NCBI RefSeq assembly: GCF_003336705.1
Contig: NZ_QMDL01000003.1
Location: forward strand, 772,288-836,287
DNA length: 64,000 nucleotides
Source: Marinobacter litoralis
GTDB lineage: Bacteria; Pseudomonadota; Gammaproteobacteria; Pseudomonadales; Oleiphilaceae
Direction of reading: 5' to 3'
The translations under genes and the position numbers were made by a program. How positions within the stretch are numbered: position 1 is the first letter of the stretch; each line of letters begins with the position of its first letter. The notes beneath the pieces were generated by a model. The model saw nothing but the letters and a program-made list of their open reading frames with translations, was not told the DNA's origin and ran no database searches. Positions 29,435-39,028 of this stretch are shown in pieces.

Positions 29435-32400
29435 ATGGATCCGAGAGAACGTCGCAGTAGCCCCCGACAGCCAATCAAACTCGCTGCCCAAATCGATGTG
29501 GGTAGCGGTGAGTCATTACCCTGCCAAATCGCAGACTTCTGTGCCGAAGGCCTTTACATCCGTTATTCGGGCCAGACCTCCCTGAAGCTTGGGCGTGTGT
29601 TTGAACAGGCGGAACCTAAAGACGTTGTTGTGCGCTTTCGTGGCTTGGATAGCAACGTCCATCATGAGCTGCACGTTCGCCCTGCACGGCGAATCGAGCG
29701 TGCTATGGGTGTTTCTTTTGTCCGGTCGAATCCGGAGGCCATAGAGGCCCTAATACGGCTGTGTGGCAGTGGCGATAATCAAAGCCGATCATCACTACAG
29801 GCGCCCAGCGATAGAGTTCAGTTTGTACTGCATCAATGTGCCCGGGTAATCACCCAATTCATTGAGCCGCTGATGGACGCCTGTTTTGTAAACACCGCAG
29901 ACGCGTTAAAAACAGCGGCTCAGAAAGCGTCAAGCGATCAGTTGGCCAATGAATACATGGATGCGGCGGGGCAACTCGAAGGTCGCCAGCGCATCTTGTG
30001 GCACCACATGGCCCGCAGTCTGGAGTCGCCCCTGAAGCCCGAGCAAAAAGGAGCACCGGGGGCGCTATTGTCCGTTGTCGATAAGGACGAATTCGAAGAT
30101 TGGCTTGCGGTTAAGGTCATGGTCACCCGGGCTGACACCTTGTACCGGGGTGACCTGCTCGAACTGAAACTGCGATTGGATCACCTGGGCATATCTAACC
30201 GGACCGGCCATCATAATCCGCTCGGCCCGGCGCTGGTTTGCGAAGCCTTTCACCATGCGCTGATGCAGCTGAAGGTGAGCCGCGATGTGGAAAAGGTTTG
30301 TTTGAAAGTTTTTGAGCAAGCGGTGATTCGCCAGTTGGCCCCGCTGTATCGTGAGCTGAACAACATTCTTATCAGGCACGGTGTGCTGCCGGACCTCGAC
30401 CTGACGAAATACCTCAGTGAACAAGCCGCAGAGCAGGTTACGCCGAAAACTCCGGAGTCCAAACCGAAGCGTAAAAAAGAGGATGAGGCGACAGACCCAT
30501 CGGCAACTCGGCCAGAAGAGAAAACCGGGTCGAAAGCTTCGGGTGAGTTCAGAGGGTATTCCAAGTATGCGCATAATGCGTTTGCAACGGTACGAAACCT
30601 TTTGTCATCCCTGAAAATGAGTCGCTCTGCGGAGGATGTTCCAGCATCAGAAACGTTCGAGCCGGGTGCCCGGCCGTTGACCAGCAGTGAACTGAGCCAG
30701 GAACTGCAAGAGCTACAGATACAGGCCGCTGATCTCAACGAGCCCGATGTTCCGCTTAAAGAACGGGTTGTGGCGAAAGTAAAAGGCAGTGGTGAAAATG
30801 CGCGCCTGAGCGAAGACAGTGAAGACGCTCTGGACGTGGTGGATCGGTTCTTCCGCAGTGTCACCGAAAGCCCCAAACTAAGCCGTTTTGCTCAAGATAA
30901 AATGCGCCAGCTGCAGGTGCCGGTGCTGAAAGTGGTGATGCGCGATCCCAGCTTCTTTGAGGACCATTCCAGCCCGGTGCGGAGTGTCATGAACCGGCTG
31001 GCACAGATTGGCGTGAAGGGCGCTCGCCCAAATCCAGTGGTGCAACGCAAGGTAGATGAGTTGGTGCAACGCATAGCGACCGACTTTGATCAGGACACGG
31101 TGATTTTTGACGAAGCCGTCGAGGAACTCGACACTCTGATCGAGCGCCAGAACCTGGCCTACCGTCGCAACGTAGAGCGTGTGACCGCAGCGGCACAGGG
31201 CTCTCAGAAAGTTGCTGAATCCAAAGCTGCGGTGGCCGCCGCGCTGGATGCAAAGCTGGGTGGCCGTAAGGTGCCCAAGGCCGTTGTGAGCTTGTTGGAC
31301 GGCGGTTGGCGTGATCTCTTGTCTCTGACCTGGATACGGCAGGGGGAAGAAGGCCAGCTCTGGCAGGATTATCTGGCGGTGATTGATTCGTTAATGGCTT
31401 ATGCCGAAAGCCCCGGTAACAGCAGTAATTTGCCGGAACTTCTGCGCTTGATTCAGGACGGTTTGGCATCGATTTCCAGCAACCGAACCCCGTCATCCCA
31501 GATACGGGATGAGCTGAAGCAACTGATGGTCCGGCAGCCTGGCGAGCCTCTCGATTTGGTTGAGATGCCGAAGGCTCAGTCTGACAAGCCTGCTAAGTCG
31601 GATGCCGACGAGCGGGAAATAAAAAGCCTTCAACGCTGGATCAATCGTGCCCAGCAACTGCAGGTTGGGGATTGGTTCAAAGACCAAAGTAAATCGGATG
31701 ATCTGCATTACATTCGACTGGTTTGGGTTGCGGACAACTTCTCCCGCTTTGTGTTCGTGAATCATCAGGGTATGCGTGTGGTCGAACTGGATGTGACCGT
31801 TTTGGCGAGAAAAATGCGCGAAGGTGCCCTGATTCCGGACAGCCAGTACGAAAAACCGTTGGTGGATGAAAGCATTGATCGCATGGTGCGGAATGTATAC
31901 GACCAACTGTCTTGGGTTTCGACCCACGATGACCTGACACATTTGTTGAACCGTCGTGAATTCGAGCGACTGCTAGAGCATCAGCTCACGCAACATGAAG
32001 ACACTCACACACTGCTGCATCTGGACCTTAAAGGTTTCCGGCTGCTGAGCGACGTGGCGGGCCACAAAGCGGCCGATGAAACTTTGAAACAAGTGGCCGA
32101 CATACTGTGCAAGCATGCTGATGACGGCATGCCGGTGTCGCGGGTTGAAGGCACAGAATTTGCGATGCTGGTGCCGGATGACAAGGCAGACGCAGTGGCC
32201 CGGTCGCTGGTCAGTAGCATCGAGGCGGCGGAATACCGTTTTGATGGTAAAACTTATGAATTAACCGCCAACGTGGGCATTGTGCCGACAGTCCCCGCTG
32301 TGACCTCAGCCGAACGTTGGCTGAGAACGTCTGAACAGGTGTTGTCTGTCGCTCGCCGTGGAGGTGCAGGGCACGTTTCTGTTTACAATCAGGATAGCGA

Positions 32401-33175
32401 AGATCAGGCGCGACAAGAGCAGATAGCGGCTCGTGTTGCAAACCTTGGGGACCCGGCCGATGACCGGATGTTGCTGCGGTGCCAGAAGATCATTCCGCTG
32501 CATCCAGAAGCCCGAATGTCGGCCGCCCAGTATGAAATTCTGATCAGCATGTACGATGACAGTGGTGAGTTGGTTACCGGCCGCGATCTTGTTCGTATGG
32601 CAGAACGCTATGACCGAATGCAGGCGGTAGACCGTTGGGTTGTGGGCCATATGCTGGATTGGCTGCAGGAGAAAAAGCCCGATGCCCGGGACGTTGGTGG
32701 TATCTGCATTAATTTGTCAGGCCATTCGTTGAACGACCAGGCTTTGCTGGAATTTATTTACGAAAAACTCAGCGAAAAAGACGCCCCCATCGAACGCCTT
32801 TGGTTTGAGTTGACCGAAGCCTCGGCCATCCACGACATACAGGCCGTTGCCCGGTTTATCGGAGAAATGAAAGAGCTCGGGTGCCGGTTCTGCTTGGGCA
32901 ACTTTGGAACCGGTCCGAACTCTTATGACTTCATGCGCACGCTGCCGATCGATCTGATTAAAATTGACAGTGCGTTTACTCATCAGCTGGCGACCAACGC
33001 CACTGATCAGGCTATGGTCAAATCGATGGTCGATATGGCGCATTTCATGGATCGGGAAGTCGTGGCAACACAAGTTGAAACGCGTGAGGTTCTGGATAAG
33101 CTGACGCAGTTGGGTGTGGACTATGCGCAGGGCTTTGTTATCGAAAAACCCAAACTACTCAACAGTTTGATCTGA
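29435..33175 (+). CDS. PilZ-DUF1631-GGDEF-EAL protein with degenerate catalytic motifs
   Basis: A 1246-residue protein. Residues 1-115 form a PilZ-like domain with the arginine motif RERRSSPRQ and DFCAEGLYI, which bind c-di-GMP in the family. A long DUF1631-type helical middle follows (about 130-780). A GGDEF-like domain (about 840-975) carries EGTEF instead of GGDEF. An EAL-like domain (about 1005-1246) has EILIS instead of EAL and GNFGTG instead of DDFGTG. Both enzymatic activities are probably lost, so it looks like a c-di-GMP receptor or scaffold. The start is ATG 29435, just after an in-frame TTG. The ribosome site is weak. prkB starts 22 bases after it. Confidence 0.8.
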   Translation: MDPRERRSSPRQPIKLAAQIDVGSGESLPCQIADFCAEGLYIRYSGQTSLKLGRVFEQAEPKDVVVRFRGLDSNVHHELHVRPARRIERAMGVSFVRSNPEAIEALIRLCGSGDNQSRSSLQAPSDRVQFVLHQCARVITQFIEPLMDACFVNTADALKTAAQKASSDQLANEYMDAAGQLEGRQRILWHHMARSLESPLKPEQKGAPGALLSVVDKDEFEDWLAVKVMVTRADTLYRGDLLELKLRLDHLGISNRTGHHNPLGPALVCEAFHHALMQLKVSRDVEKVCLKVFEQAVIRQLAPLYRELNNILIRHGVLPDLDLTKYLSEQAAEQVTPKTPESKPKRKKEDEATDPSATRPEEKTGSKASGEFRGYSKYAHNAFATVRNLLSSLKMSRSAEDVPASETFEPGARPLTSSELSQELQELQIQAADLNEPDVPLKERVVAKVKGSGENARLSEDSEDALDVVDRFFRSVTESPKLSRFAQDKMRQLQVPVLKVVMRDPSFFEDHSSPVRSVMNRLAQIGVKGARPNPVVQRKVDELVQRIATDFDQDTVIFDEAVEELDTLIERQNLAYRRNVERVTAAAQGSQKVAESKAAVAAALDAKLGGRKVPKAVVSLLDGGWRDLLSLTWIRQGEEGQLWQDYLAVIDSLMAYAESPGNSSNLPELLRLIQDGLASISSNRTPSSQIRDELKQLMVRQPGEPLDLVEMPKAQSDKPAKSDADEREIKSLQRWINRAQQLQVGDWFKDQSKSDDLHYIRLVWVADNFSRFVFVNHQGMRVVELDVTVLARKMREGALIPDSQYEKPLVDESIDRMVRNVYDQLSWVSTHDDLTHLLNRREFERLLEHQLTQHEDTHTLLHLDLKGFRLLSDVAGHKAADETLKQVADILCKHADDGMPVSRVEGTEFAMLVPDDKADAVARSLVSSIEAAEYRFDGKTYELTANVGIVPTVPAVTSAERWLRTSEQVLSVARRGGAGHVSVYNQDSEDQARQEQIAARVANLGDPADDRMLLRCQKIIPLHPEARMSAAQYEILISMYDDSGELVTGRDLVRMAERYDRMQAVDRWVVGHMLDWLQEKKPDARDVGGICINLSGHSLNDQALLEFIYEKLSEKDAPIERLWFELTEASAIHDIQAVARFIGEMKELGCRFCLGNFGTGPNSYDFMRTLPIDLIKIDSAFTHQLATNATDQAMVKSMVDMAHFMDREVVATQVETREVLDKLTQLGVDYAQGFVIEKPKLLNSLI

Positions 33176-33197
33176 CCCTCAGGAAATCTGTTTTTTT

Positions 33198-34064
33198 ATG
33201 TCTAAGCGCCACCCGATCATCGCGGTGACCGGCTCCTCCGGAGCGGGCACCAGTACCACCGGTCAGATTTTTGCGCGGCTGTTTGCCCGAGAGGGCATCA
33301 ATGCCGCGATGGTCAGCGGTGACAGTTTTCATCGTTATACCCGTGAACAGATGGCGCGCCTGGCCGCGAAAGGCCAGTTTGGTGAGCGCAACCATTTCGC
33401 GCTTGCGGCCAACCACATCGACCGGCTCGAAGCCCTAATGTATGACTACAGCCACACCGGCAATGGCCGATGCCGTCAGTACGTTCATGACGAAGATCAT
33501 GACCTGATTGCGGCTGGCCATAAGCCGGGCACCTTCACGCCCTGGAGTTCATTGCCGGCGGATACCGATGTGCTGTTTTACGAGGGGCTGCACGGCGGTG
33601 TGGTGAGCGAAAACTTCAATTTGGTGCAGTATGTGGATTTGCTGATCGGTGTGGTACCGATCGTAAACCTGGAATGGATTCAGAAGATTAACCGGGATAC
33701 GAACAAGCGTGGTTATAGCCCGGAAGCGGTTGTGGAAACCATCATTAACCGTATGGATGACTACGTAAAAGACATTGTGCCGCAGTTCTCCCATACCCAC
33801 ATCAACTTTCAGCGCGTGCCGTTAGTGGATACGTCGAACCCGTTCATTGCCCGGGACGTGCCGAGTGAAGATGAAAGCATGATCGTGATTCACTTTCGTG
33901 AAGTCACGGATGTAGACTTCAGCTGGCTGCTGCAGGCGATCCCGCAAAGCCGTTTGTCCCGGCACGATACCCTGGTGATTCCCGGCACAAAAATGCCTTT
34001 GGCTATGGATTTGATTGTGCGCCCCATGGTTCAGAGGCTTATGGCGGGCAAGGCATTTGCCTGA
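33198..34064 (+). CDS. prkB: Phosphoribulokinase-family kinase PrkB
   Basis: A 288-residue P-loop kinase: AVTGSSGAGTSTTG is the Walker A region with SGAGT in place of the usual SGSGK, then SGDSFHRYTREQM, LPADTDVLFYEGLHGG, and INRDTNKRGYSPE. It matches E. coli PrkB more than Calvin-cycle enzymes. No RuBisCO gene is visible, and the natural substrate of PrkB is not established. E. coli has prkB beside yhfA (OsmC family) and crp, and here prkB, speD, osmC and vfr lie together, so the linkage is old. Confidence 0.87.
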   Translation: MSKRHPIIAVTGSSGAGTSTTGQIFARLFAREGINAAMVSGDSFHRYTREQMARLAAKGQFGERNHFALAANHIDRLEALMYDYSHTGNGRCRQYVHDEDHDLIAAGHKPGTFTPWSSLPADTDVLFYEGLHGGVVSENFNLVQYVDLLIGVVPIVNLEWIQKINRDTNKRGYSPEAVVETIINRMDDYVKDIVPQFSHTHINFQRVPLVDTSNPFIARDVPSEDESMIVIHFREVTDVDFSWLLQAIPQSRLSRHDTLVIPGTKMPLAMDLIVRPMVQRLMAGKAFA

Positions 34065-34091
34065 GAGGCAGCTGAGAATAGCTGCCTCTCA
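34062..34091. terminator. Hairpin between convergent prkB and speD
   Basis: TGAGAGGCAGC (34062-34072) and GCTGCCTCTCA (34081-34091) form a perfect 11-base stem with an 8-base loop, placed between the two stop codons. There is no strong T-run, so it may stabilise ends rather than terminate. Confidence 0.5.
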
Positions 34092-34097
34092 ATGCGA

Positions 34098-34889
34098 TTA
34101 TTCCACGTTACGGGAATAGAATATTTCCAGCATCTCCCGGCGCAGCCGGTCTTCGATGGACTTGGCTTCAGCAGGATCAAGCTCTTTCGCGTTTGTGCCA
34201 AACACGTAATTGTCGAGGTTGAAATCCTTCAACATCATCTTGGTGTGGAACAGGTTCTCCTGATACACGTTCACGTCGATCATCTGATAGGCGTTCTGGG
34301 TGTCTTCAGTGAGATAGTTCTGAATCGAGTTGATGTCGTGGTCAATGTAGTGCTTGGTGCCATCAATGTCGCGGGTGAAACCGCGTACCCGGTAATCTAC
34401 GGTGACCACGTCGGAATCAAAGCTGTGGATCAGGTAGTTCAATACCTTCAGCGGTGAAATCAAGCCACAGGTCGATACGTCGATATCTGCACGGAACGTG
34501 CTGACGCCATCGTGAGGGTGGCTCTCCGGGTAGGTGTGAACCGTCACGTGACTCTTGTCCAGGTGCGCCACGATAGTGTCTGGCAGCGGGCCCGGTGATT
34601 CGTCGTAATTCTCTTCGCAGTCTTCCACGTCATGCTCGGCGATCAGCATGGTGACCGATGCGCCGTGAGGCTCGTAATCCTGACGGGCGATGTTAAGAAT
34701 GTTCGCGCCAATGATCTTAACAACGTCAGACAAAATCTGGGTCAGCCGCTCGGCGTTATACATCTCGTCGATGTAGTCGATATAAGCTTCACGTTGCTCG
34801 TTGGTCTGCGCGTAACAGATGTCGTAGATGTTGAAGCTCAGGGATTTGGTCAGATTGTTAAAACCGTGCAGTTGGAGTTTTGATTCCAT
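34098..34889 (-). CDS. speD: S-adenosylmethionine decarboxylase proenzyme (class 1, SpeD)
   Basis: Makes decarboxylated AdoMet, the aminopropyl donor for spermidine. The 263-residue proenzyme matches E. coli SpeD. The self-cleavage site is [12 protein letters not shown], where the Ser becomes the pyruvoyl cofactor, with [19 protein letters not shown] downstream. ATG 34889 follows GGAGGGG. Spermidine is a building block of petrobactin, whose genes lie 16-23 kb away. I do not see speE in the window, so the link is metabolic rather than operonic. Confidence 0.94.
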   Translation of the reverse strand: MESKLQLHGFNNLTKSLSFNIYDICYAQTNEQREAYIDYIDEMYNAERLTQILSDVVKIIGANILNIARQDYEPHGASVTMLIAEHDVEDCEENYDESPGPLPDTIVAHLDKSHVTVHTYPESHPHDGVSTFRADIDVSTCGLISPLKVLNYLIHSFDSDVVTVDYRVRGFTRDIDGTKHYIDHDINSIQNYLTEDTQNAYQMIDVNVYQENLFHTKMMLKDFNLDNYVFGTNAKELDPAEAKSIEDRLRREMLEIFYSRNVE

Positions 34890-35081
34890 GCTCAGCCCCT
34901 CCGTTGATTGGAGATGAATGGTGACAGGGTGAGTTGACTCCCCTACCGAGGCCGCCACCGACTACTGACCCGGTGAACATGTTGTTCACCTTTTGCGCAG
35001 ACCGGCGGAGAAAGGTGCGTATTATGCATACCACCTATGCCAATGGATAGTGTTTGCAGAGACTTTTTTTCACTACCCGAA

Positions 35082-35114
35082 AATGCCCCGCAAAGCTGCG
35101 GCTCGCGGGGCTTT
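35082..35114 (-). terminator. Terminator after the OsmC-family gene
   Basis: Read leftward, AGCCCCGC (from 35112) pairs with GCGGGGC (to 35085), followed by ATTTTC. It lies 9 bases after the osmC stop. Confidence 0.65.
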
Positions 35115-35120
35115 AACAAC

Positions 35121-35543
35121 TTATTCCGCGGCTCGAATTTCGAAGCTGTGGGTGATTTCCACACCGGCTGCGCCGAGCATAATAGACGCCGAACAATACT
35201 TGTCAGCCGACAGGCTAACGGCCCGTTCTACCTGCTTTTCTTTCAGGTTACGGCCGGTCACCACAAAATGCAGATGAATCTTGGTGAACACAGCCGGTAC
35301 GGCATCGGCCCGCTCGGCTTCCAGTTCGGCGTGGCACGCGGTGACGTCTTGCCGACTTTTTTGCAGAATAGACATGACATCAAAGGAAGAACAACCGCCA
35401 ACACCCATGAGCAGCATTTCCATGGGCCGCGGCCCCAGATTCTGCCCGCCGAGATCGGGTGGTCCGTCCATCTGAACACTGTGGCCGGTGCCGCTGGTGG
35501 CTTTAAAACTGACATTGCCCGTCCAGTCTATGGTTGCTTTCAT
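35121..35543 (-). CDS. OsmC/YhfA-family protein
   Basis: A 140-residue OsmC-fold protein, probably a thiol-dependent peroxidase or related reductase. It has the two family cysteines, in GVGGCSSFDVMSIL (about residue 50) and SADKYCSASIML (about 115), and the early Gly-rich GPPDLGGQNLGPRPMEM. It is closest to the YhfA subgroup that neighbours crp in E. coli and vfr in Pseudomonas, the place it occupies here. ATG 35543 has GGGAGA nine bases upstream. It is divergent from vfr. Confidence 0.85.
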   Translation of the reverse strand: MKATIDWTGNVSFKATSGTGHSVQMDGPPDLGGQNLGPRPMEMLLMGVGGCSSFDVMSILQKSRQDVTACHAELEAERADAVPAVFTKIHLHFVVTGRNLKEKQVERAVSLSADKYCSASIMLGAAGVEITHSFEIRAAE

Positions 35544-35750
35544 GTGAGGTTCTCCCATGTTGAATCGGTGATGAGAACGGATGCTAGCACAGACTTTCGA
35601 AAACCCGCGCCTTTGCATTCGAGTTGCCCCGGCGCAGCCATCTTGTTATAAGTTGCGTGGTTAAATAGAAAAACCCGTAACCTGCAGGGAAAAGCGGGGA
35701 TATAACAAAGATCAGGATCGGCATTACGCTGAGGAGGCACGTCTCGCATT

Positions 35751-36392
35751 ATGGCTACTATCATCAAGCCGGTTGAGCAGAAAACCAAACATCTGGATTA
35801 CTTTCTATCCCAATGCCATCGCCGGCGTTACCCAGCCAAAAGCACCATCATTTATGCGGGCGATAAAAGTGACTCTCTCTTCTACATCGTTAAAGGGTCG
35901 GTTACCGTCATAATTGAGGACGATGATGGCCGCGAAATGATCATGGCTTACCTGAATACCGGCGACTTTTTCGGTGAGATGGGCCTGTTCGATAACATGG
36001 ATTCGCGCAGCGCTTGGGTCAAAGCCAAAACCGAATGCGAAGTGGCTGAAATCAGCTACACCAAATTCCGTGAAATTGCCCAGCAGGATCCTCGGGTTCT
36101 GTATTTCATCGGCGAGCAGATGGCGTCTCGCTTGCGCCAGACTACCCGTAAAGTGGGCGACCTGGCCTTCCTGGACGTAACCGGTCGGGTTGCGCGCACG
36201 CTGTTGGATTTGTGCAAAGAGCCGGATGCCATGACCCACCCGGACGGCATGCAGATTAAGATCACTCGTCAGGAAATCGGCCGCATTGTCGGTTGCTCCC
36301 GCGAGATGGTGGGCCGGGTACTGAAAACCCTGGAAGAGCAGGGGCTTGTACAGGTCAAAGGGAAAACCATGGTGGTTTACGGCACACGCTGA
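35751..36392 (+). CDS. vfr: cAMP-responsive regulator Vfr/CRP
   Basis: Global cAMP-binding activator. The 213 residues have a cyclic-nucleotide domain, with FFGEMGLFD and [16 protein letters not shown] forming the phosphate-binding cassette, then a long dimerisation helix and a winged helix-turn-helix, [21 protein letters not shown]. It resembles Pseudomonas Vfr. In Pseudomonas vfr faces trpC. Here mod genes follow instead and trpC is more than 22 kb away. A terminator lies after the stop. Confidence 0.93.
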   Translation: MATIIKPVEQKTKHLDYFLSQCHRRRYPAKSTIIYAGDKSDSLFYIVKGSVTVIIEDDDGREMIMAYLNTGDFFGEMGLFDNMDSRSAWVKAKTECEVAEISYTKFREIAQQDPRVLYFIGEQMASRLRQTTRKVGDLAFLDVTGRVARTLLDLCKEPDAMTHPDGMQIKITRQEIGRIVGCSREMVGRVLKTLEEQGLVQVKGKTMVVYGTR

Positions 36393-36415
36393 TAGCCAAT
36401 AGAAACACCACCAGA

Positions 36416-36442
36416 AAGCCGCTGTAACGCAGCGGCTTTTTT
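36416..36442. terminator. Terminator between vfr and modC
   Basis: AAGCCGCTG (36416-36424) and CAGCGGCTT (36430-36438) form a 9-base stem with a 5-base loop, followed by TTTTTG. It is 24 bases after the vfr stop and just before the modC stop, so it may serve both. Confidence 0.85.
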
Positions 36443-36449
36443 GTGCGTG

Positions 36450-37532
36450 TTAGTCTGCCAGAGCCACCGATTTGATCTGCATCCAAACCTGCCCCCCGAG
36501 CGTTAGCTGGAGTCGATGCACGGAGCGTGACGTCAAACGGGCGAGAAACGGAGTGCCGCCAGCCAGCAAGCGAACCAGGCTGATGCCCGGCACCACTTCT
36601 CGGGCAATGTGATCGACCGTTGCCGGCAGCAGGTTTTGAATGCTTTGGTCTTTGTGTTCATGCAAGGAAATACTGACGTCGCGGGCTAATACCTGAACGC
36701 GTACCGACATGCCGGAGCTCAGGTGGTCGTGATGGCGAAGCCAGAGCTCGCCGCCATCGAACACCACTTTGCACAATGTCCAGCGGTCATCCACTTCCGC
36801 TATTTCCCCATTAAGAATCACACCAGCGTCTTCTTCCAGCCGGAACGGGTGATCCGTTCGCGCCAGCGTCTCCTGAAGCGGCCCTTGGGCAACCACTTGC
36901 CCCCGTTCCATCATCACAATGTGGTCGGCCAATCTCGCCACCTCGGCGGTGGAGTGGGAAACATAGAGCACCGGTATTGCTAGCGTGTCTCGCAAGCGTT
37001 CCAGGTAGGGCAAAATGTCCTGTTTGCTTTGCTGATCCAGCGCTGACAAAGGCTCGTCCATCAGCAGCAAGCGAGGGCTGGTCAGCAGTGCTCTTCCGAT
37101 GGCTACACGCTGGCGCTCGCCTCCGGAAAGCCGGGCTGGCATACGGTCCAGCAGCGGTGTCAGGCCAAGCCAGTCGTAGACTTGTTCCGGGGTAATCTTA
37201 CGTTGCTCGGCGGGCACCCGGCGGTAGCCGTACAGCAGGTTTTTTCGAACCGACAGGTGCGGAAACAAACTGGTTTCCTGAAACACGTAGGCCAGAGGCC
37301 TTTGGTGCACTGGCCAGCTGTGGCTGGCGGTTTGCCAGAGTTCGTCGAGCACCGAAAGATGGCCTTTGGCAGTCTGCAAACCGGCAATGCATCGCAACAG
37401 GGTGGTTTTGCCGCACCCGGAGTGGCCAAAGATGGCGGTAATGCCAGAGCCGGGCAGGTTGAGGTCAACATCCAGCCCGAACTTATCGAAATGGCACTGA
37501 AATCGGGCCTGAATGCGCTCCGAATGGCTCAT
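36450..37532 (-). CDS. modC: Molybdate ABC transporter ATP-binding protein
   Basis: ATPase of the molybdate importer. The 360 residues have Walker A GHSGCGKTT (about residues 31-39), Q-loop VFQETSLFPHL, signature LSGGERQRVAIGRAL, Walker B LLLMDEPLSALD and H-loop YVSHSTAEV. The C-terminal roughly 65 residues form a TOBE/MOP-type molybdate-sensing domain (NLLPATVDHI, ISLVRLLAGGTPFLARLT). ATG 37532 overlaps the modB stop as ATGA. It is the last gene of a five-gene leftward run. Confidence 0.93.
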   Translation of the reverse strand: MSHSERIQARFQCHFDKFGLDVDLNLPGSGITAIFGHSGCGKTTLLRCIAGLQTAKGHLSVLDELWQTASHSWPVHQRPLAYVFQETSLFPHLSVRKNLLYGYRRVPAEQRKITPEQVYDWLGLTPLLDRMPARLSGGERQRVAIGRALLTSPRLLLMDEPLSALDQQSKQDILPYLERLRDTLAIPVLYVSHSTAEVARLADHIVMMERGQVVAQGPLQETLARTDHPFRLEEDAGVILNGEIAEVDDRWTLCKVVFDGGELWLRHHDHLSSGMSVRVQVLARDVSISLHEHKDQSIQNLLPATVDHIAREVVPGISLVRLLAGGTPFLARLTSRSVHRLQLTLGGQVWMQIKSVALAD

Positions 37533-38206
37533 CGAACCACTCCGGGCTGAAAGCGTCCGTTCAGCGTATACAAAGAGACCAGAACCACAAAAGAGAACGC
37601 CAGCATGCCGGCAGAAAGCCAATGCGCTTGAGTGTATTCGAGCGCTTCCACGTGATCGAAAATGGCCACCGACAACACCTTGGTTTCACCGGGAATGCTG
37701 CCACCAATCATCAGGATGACGCCGAATTCGCCGATGGTGTGGGCGAAACTCAGCACCGCAGCGGTCAGAAAGCCCGGGCGCGCTAACGGAATCGCAATGG
37801 ATACGAAGCGGTCCCAGGCAGAAGCTCGCAGTGTAGCCGCGGCTTCCAACAGGTTTTCGTTCAGGCTCAAAAAAGCATTTTGTAAGGGTTGAACGGTAAA
37901 CGGCAGTGAGTAAATCACCGAGGCCACGACCAAACCTTCAAAGGTAAACGGCAATAGCCCCAGACCAAGGCTTTCGGTCAGTTGGCCGATGGCACCGTCG
38001 GGGCCCATCAAAATCAGTAAATAAAAGCCCAGCACCGTTGGGGGTAACACCAGCGGCAATGCCACTATTGCGGCGATGGGTTGGCGCAGCCAGTGTTGGG
38101 TGCGGGCCAGCCACCAGGCAATGGGGGTGCCGATAATCAGTAGCAGTAAGGTGGTGATGCCTGCCAGTTTCAATGTCAGCCAAACGGCCTGCCATTCCGG
38201 GCTCAT
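37529..38206 (-). CDS. modB: Molybdate ABC transporter permease
   Basis: Inner-membrane permease, 225 residues, with about five membrane spans. The coupling-helix signature is EAAATLRASAWDRFVSIAIPLARPG. LPLVLPPTVLGFYLL and AHTIGEFGVILMIGG are typical of ModB. It lies 30 bases after modA and overlaps modC by four bases. Confidence 0.93.
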   Translation of the reverse strand: MSPEWQAVWLTLKLAGITTLLLLIIGTPIAWWLARTQHWLRQPIAAIVALPLVLPPTVLGFYLLILMGPDGAIGQLTESLGLGLLPFTFEGLVVASVIYSLPFTVQPLQNAFLSLNENLLEAAATLRASAWDRFVSIAIPLARPGFLTAAVLSFAHTIGEFGVILMIGGSIPGETKVLSVAIFDHVEALEYTQAHWLSAGMLAFSFVVLVSLYTLNGRFQPGVVR

Positions 38207-38236
38207 GAAATCTCCGCCAGTTCATGGGGTGGACTG

Positions 38237-39028
38237 TTACGGGGTATCGTACCCGTCTTCACGAATGATCGCCTGTGCTTTAGCACCTTTCAGAAACTCC
38301 AGCCAAGCCTGAGCCGCAGCGTTGTTCGCTCCGCGGTTCAACAAAATGGCGTGTTGGCTAAGGGGTTGATGCAGTGTTTTTGGCACCAGCCACGCCGAGT
38401 CTTTGTTTCCCTTCCAGGCTCGCACCTGAGCTTGAGCCACAAAGCCGGCGTGCGCATTGCCGGTGGCGACAAACTGAAACGTCTGAGCAATAGAATCACC
38501 ACTCACCAGTTTCGGCTTGAGTGAATCGGCAAGCCCCAGATTCTCGAGCACTTCGATGGCGGCGATGCCGTAGGGCGCGGTTTTGGGGTTGCCGATCGCC
38601 AAGCGTTCGGGCTCGCCCTGCAGATACTGCAGGCCATCGCGGAATAGATCCGGATTGCGACTCCAGAGCACCAGCCGACCCTCTGCGTAGGGGAACTGTG
38701 AACCGGCGACGGCCACGCTGTGTTCGGCCAACAGGCGAGGGCGCTCAGCATCGGCAGCCAGGAAGACATCGTAGGGCGCGCCGTGCCGGATCTGGGCGTA
38801 GAGCTTGCCGGTAGAGCCATAACTGGCTTGAACCTGATGCCCGGTTTGCTGCTCGAAGAGCGAAATCAGCTTCGTCATAGTGCCGGTAAAGTTAGCGGCC
38901 ACGGCCACCGTGGCTTGCTCGGCCCGGGCCTGCCCGGCGGCCAAAAACAAGCAGGCCGTGATCAGGCCGACAAAGGCTCGGCGCACGCAGGTTGAGCGGT
39001 AGGAATACACGTTAGCAGGTGTTGCCAT
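38237..39028 (-). CDS. modA: Molybdate-binding periplasmic protein
   Basis: Captures molybdate or tungstate for ModBC. The 263-residue precursor has a signal peptide (VGLITACLFLAAGQARAEQ) and ModA motifs: VAVAANFTGTMTKL, ASYGSTGKLYAQI, APYDVFLAADAERP, AIGNPKTAPYG and GFVAQAQV. The start at 39028 lies 67 bases inside the end of the upstream lipase gene, with GAGGAT close to it. An internal GTG at 38986 would shorten the overlap but has no ribosome site. The overlap indicates translation coupled to the lipase gene. Confidence 0.9.
   Translation of the reverse strand: MATPANVYSYRSTCVRRAFVGLITACLFLAAGQARAEQATVAVAANFTGTMTKLISLFEQQTGHQVQASYGSTGKLYAQIRHGAPYDVFLAADAERPRLLAEHSVAVAGSQFPYAEGRLVLWSRNPDLFRDGLQYLQGEPERLAIGNPKTAPYGIAAIEVLENLGLADSLKPKLVSGDSIAQTFQFVATGNAHAGFVAQAQVRAWKGNKDSAWLVPKTLHQPLSQHAILLNRGANNAAAQAWLEFLKGAKAQAIIREDGYDTP

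Noticed and set aside
33198..34064. Calvin-cycle phosphoribulokinase implying CO2 fixation
   Set aside because: The sequence resembles E. coli PrkB and no RuBisCO or other Calvin gene is near, so autotrophy is not supported.
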